The notes under the pieces are model-generated. The model made no database searches. It was given only the letters and a program-made list of their open reading frames with translations, and was not told where the DNA came from. From contig JAUXAH010000096.1 of NCBI GenBank assembly GCA_030614945.1, positions 1-6,912 on the forward strand: DNA of 6,912 nt, read 5' to 3'. The DNA comes from Phycisphaerae bacterium (lineage in GTDB: Bacteria; Planctomycetota; Phycisphaerae; Sedimentisphaerales; SG8-4). The translations under genes and the position numbers were made by a program. This document shows, piece after piece, positions 6,304 through 6,912 of this stretch (positions are counted from its first letter, which is position 1; each line of letters begins with the position of its first letter).

Positions 6304-6912
6304 GTCTTGTGTTCTGCTATTGATGTGCAGCACCATAGGCCGTGCTGCTTATAACACTCCACCTGAAGAAGTTCTCATTTATCGTGGAACCAGTGATGCC
6401 TCTGCTGCGGTCGCGGTGAGTGAAAAGATGTTCATCGTGGCCGACGATGAGAACAACGTATTGAGGGTTTACAAAACCAATGCATCCGGCCTTCCTGTTT
6501 TCTCTTATGACCTGACAGAGTTTCTTGATATTGAGCCGGAACACCCGGAGGCCGACATTGAGGGCGCAACAATGGTTGGAGACCGCATCTATTGGATTAC
6601 TTCGCACGGTAGAAACAAGGACGGGAAAATGCGGCCGAACCGGTATCGTTTTTTCGCCACCTCGGTTAAAGTCCAAAATGACAACGTTACTATCCGCCCC
6701 GCAGGTATCCCCTGCCGAACCCTCATCGACAGTCTGGTTAAAACCGCCGGCAGCGTCCAGTTAGAATTAAAGCGGGCGACTCGATTTGGTGCAGCGAACC
6801 TTACAAAACAACAGCGCAAAAACCTCGCGCCCAAAGAAGAGGGCCTTAATATTGAGGGGCTTTGTGCTTCACCTGACGGCAGGACAATCTACATTGGATT
6901 CAGGAACCCTCG
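6218..6912 (+). CDS. DUF3616 domain protein, exported, 3' end outside window
   Basis: The frame 6323-6912 encodes a DUF3616 protein, recognised by DIEGATMVGDRIYWITSHGR, the following KMRPNRYRFFAT, and LAPKEEGLNIEGLCASPDGR near the window edge. The family resembles beta-propeller-like secreted proteins of unknown function and is cut off here after about 230 codons. I place the start at GTG 6218 because GGGAG (6206-6210) precedes it by 7 nt. The frame then gives a Lys/Arg-rich front (2-22), a hydrophobic core (24-37, CVLSLESCVLLLMC) and a cleavage-like GRAA at 41-44. This would be a signal peptide with an unusually long n-region. ATG 6323 is the alternative but would start within this core and leave no export signal. 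With the GTG start, the gene overlaps the TolC-family gene by 86 nt in another frame. Cotranscription is likely. Its role in the system is unknown. Confidence 0.82.
   Translation, partial: MHKRTSLKTKDHRPKTTAQKLKSCVLSLESCVLLLMCSTIGRAAYNTPPEEVLIYRGTSDASAAVAVSEKMFIVADDENNVLRVYKTNASGLPVFSYDLTEFLDIEPEHPEADIEGATMVGDRIYWITSHGRNKDGKMRPNRYRFFATSVKVQNDNVTIRPAGIPCRTLIDSLVKTAGSVQLELKRATRFGAANLTKQQRKNLAPKEEGLNIEGLCASPDGRTIYIGFRNP
6235..6317. repeat. Inverted array of heptamer repeats across a gene junction
   Basis: The left arm consists of 7-bp units CCTAAAG, ACCAAAG, ACCACAG, ACCAAAG, ACCACAG (6235-6269). After a short A-rich spacer, the right arm has GTCTTGC, GTCCTGA, GTCTTGA, GTCTTGT, GTTCTGC (6283-6317). 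Read on the minus strand, the left arm gives GTCTTTG / GTCTGTG, so both arms are diverged copies of one GTCTTKR-like heptamer in opposite orientation and could fold into an imperfect stem-loop. The stop codon of the TolC-family gene (6301-6303) lies inside a heptamer. Confidence 0.85.

Noticed and set aside
6235..6317. CRISPR array or intrinsic terminator
   Set aside because: The units are contiguous 7-mers without spacers, and the stem is imperfect and lies within coding sequence with no following T-run.

Overview
The window is a moderate-GC bacterial segment with all genes on the + strand. Two features suggest a Gram-negative, plant- or algal-polysaccharide-degrading bacterium: a GH28 pectinase-type gene, and a lipoprotein-type TolC-like outer-membrane factor with a membrane-fusion protein. 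The mix of GH28, VTC/DUF4956, DUF3616, an IS66-like end sequence and short heptamer repeats would fit a planctomycete of the Phycisphaerae type. That placement is inference from gene content only.

Layout. Positions 1-1130 hold the 3' part of a GH28 (polygalacturonase-like) gene whose start lies left of the window and whose catalytic motifs are all present. Positions 1131-1653 are non-coding. This stretch contains a 172-bp element with 15-bp perfect terminal inverted repeats starting GTAA and 8-bp flanking near-duplications, which looks like a non-autonomous IS66-type element. It is followed by a strong extended -10 sigma70-type promoter and a leader of about 190 nt carrying a 12-nt direct repeat.

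From 1654 onward there is a compact co-directional operon. It encodes a VTC-domain (polyphosphate-polymerase-like) protein at 1654-2511, a DUF4956 five-helix membrane protein at 2517-3218, a HlyD/AcrA-type membrane-fusion protein at 3226-4452, a TolC-family outer-membrane lipoprotein at 4528-6303, and a DUF3616 protein from 6218 that runs off the window. The first three genes are 5 and 7 nt apart. The fourth follows after a 75-nt gap filled by a REP-like palindromic repeat. The fifth probably starts at a GTG inside the fourth, so the two overlap by 86 nt. That overlap contains an inverted array of heptamers read in two frames: as the C-terminal tail of the TolC-like protein and as the signal peptide of the DUF3616 protein.

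How the genes may work together. VTC + DUF4956 is a known bacterial pairing. Here it is joined to an adaptor and an outer-membrane channel, with no ABC, RND or MFS pump gene in the window. The main hypothesis is a trans-envelope machine: a cytosolic VTC-type tunnel polymerase makes a polyanion, probably polyphosphate. DUF4956 passes it through the inner membrane, and the HlyD/TolC pair carries it across the periplasm and outer membrane. This is inferred from order and domain content and is not demonstrated.
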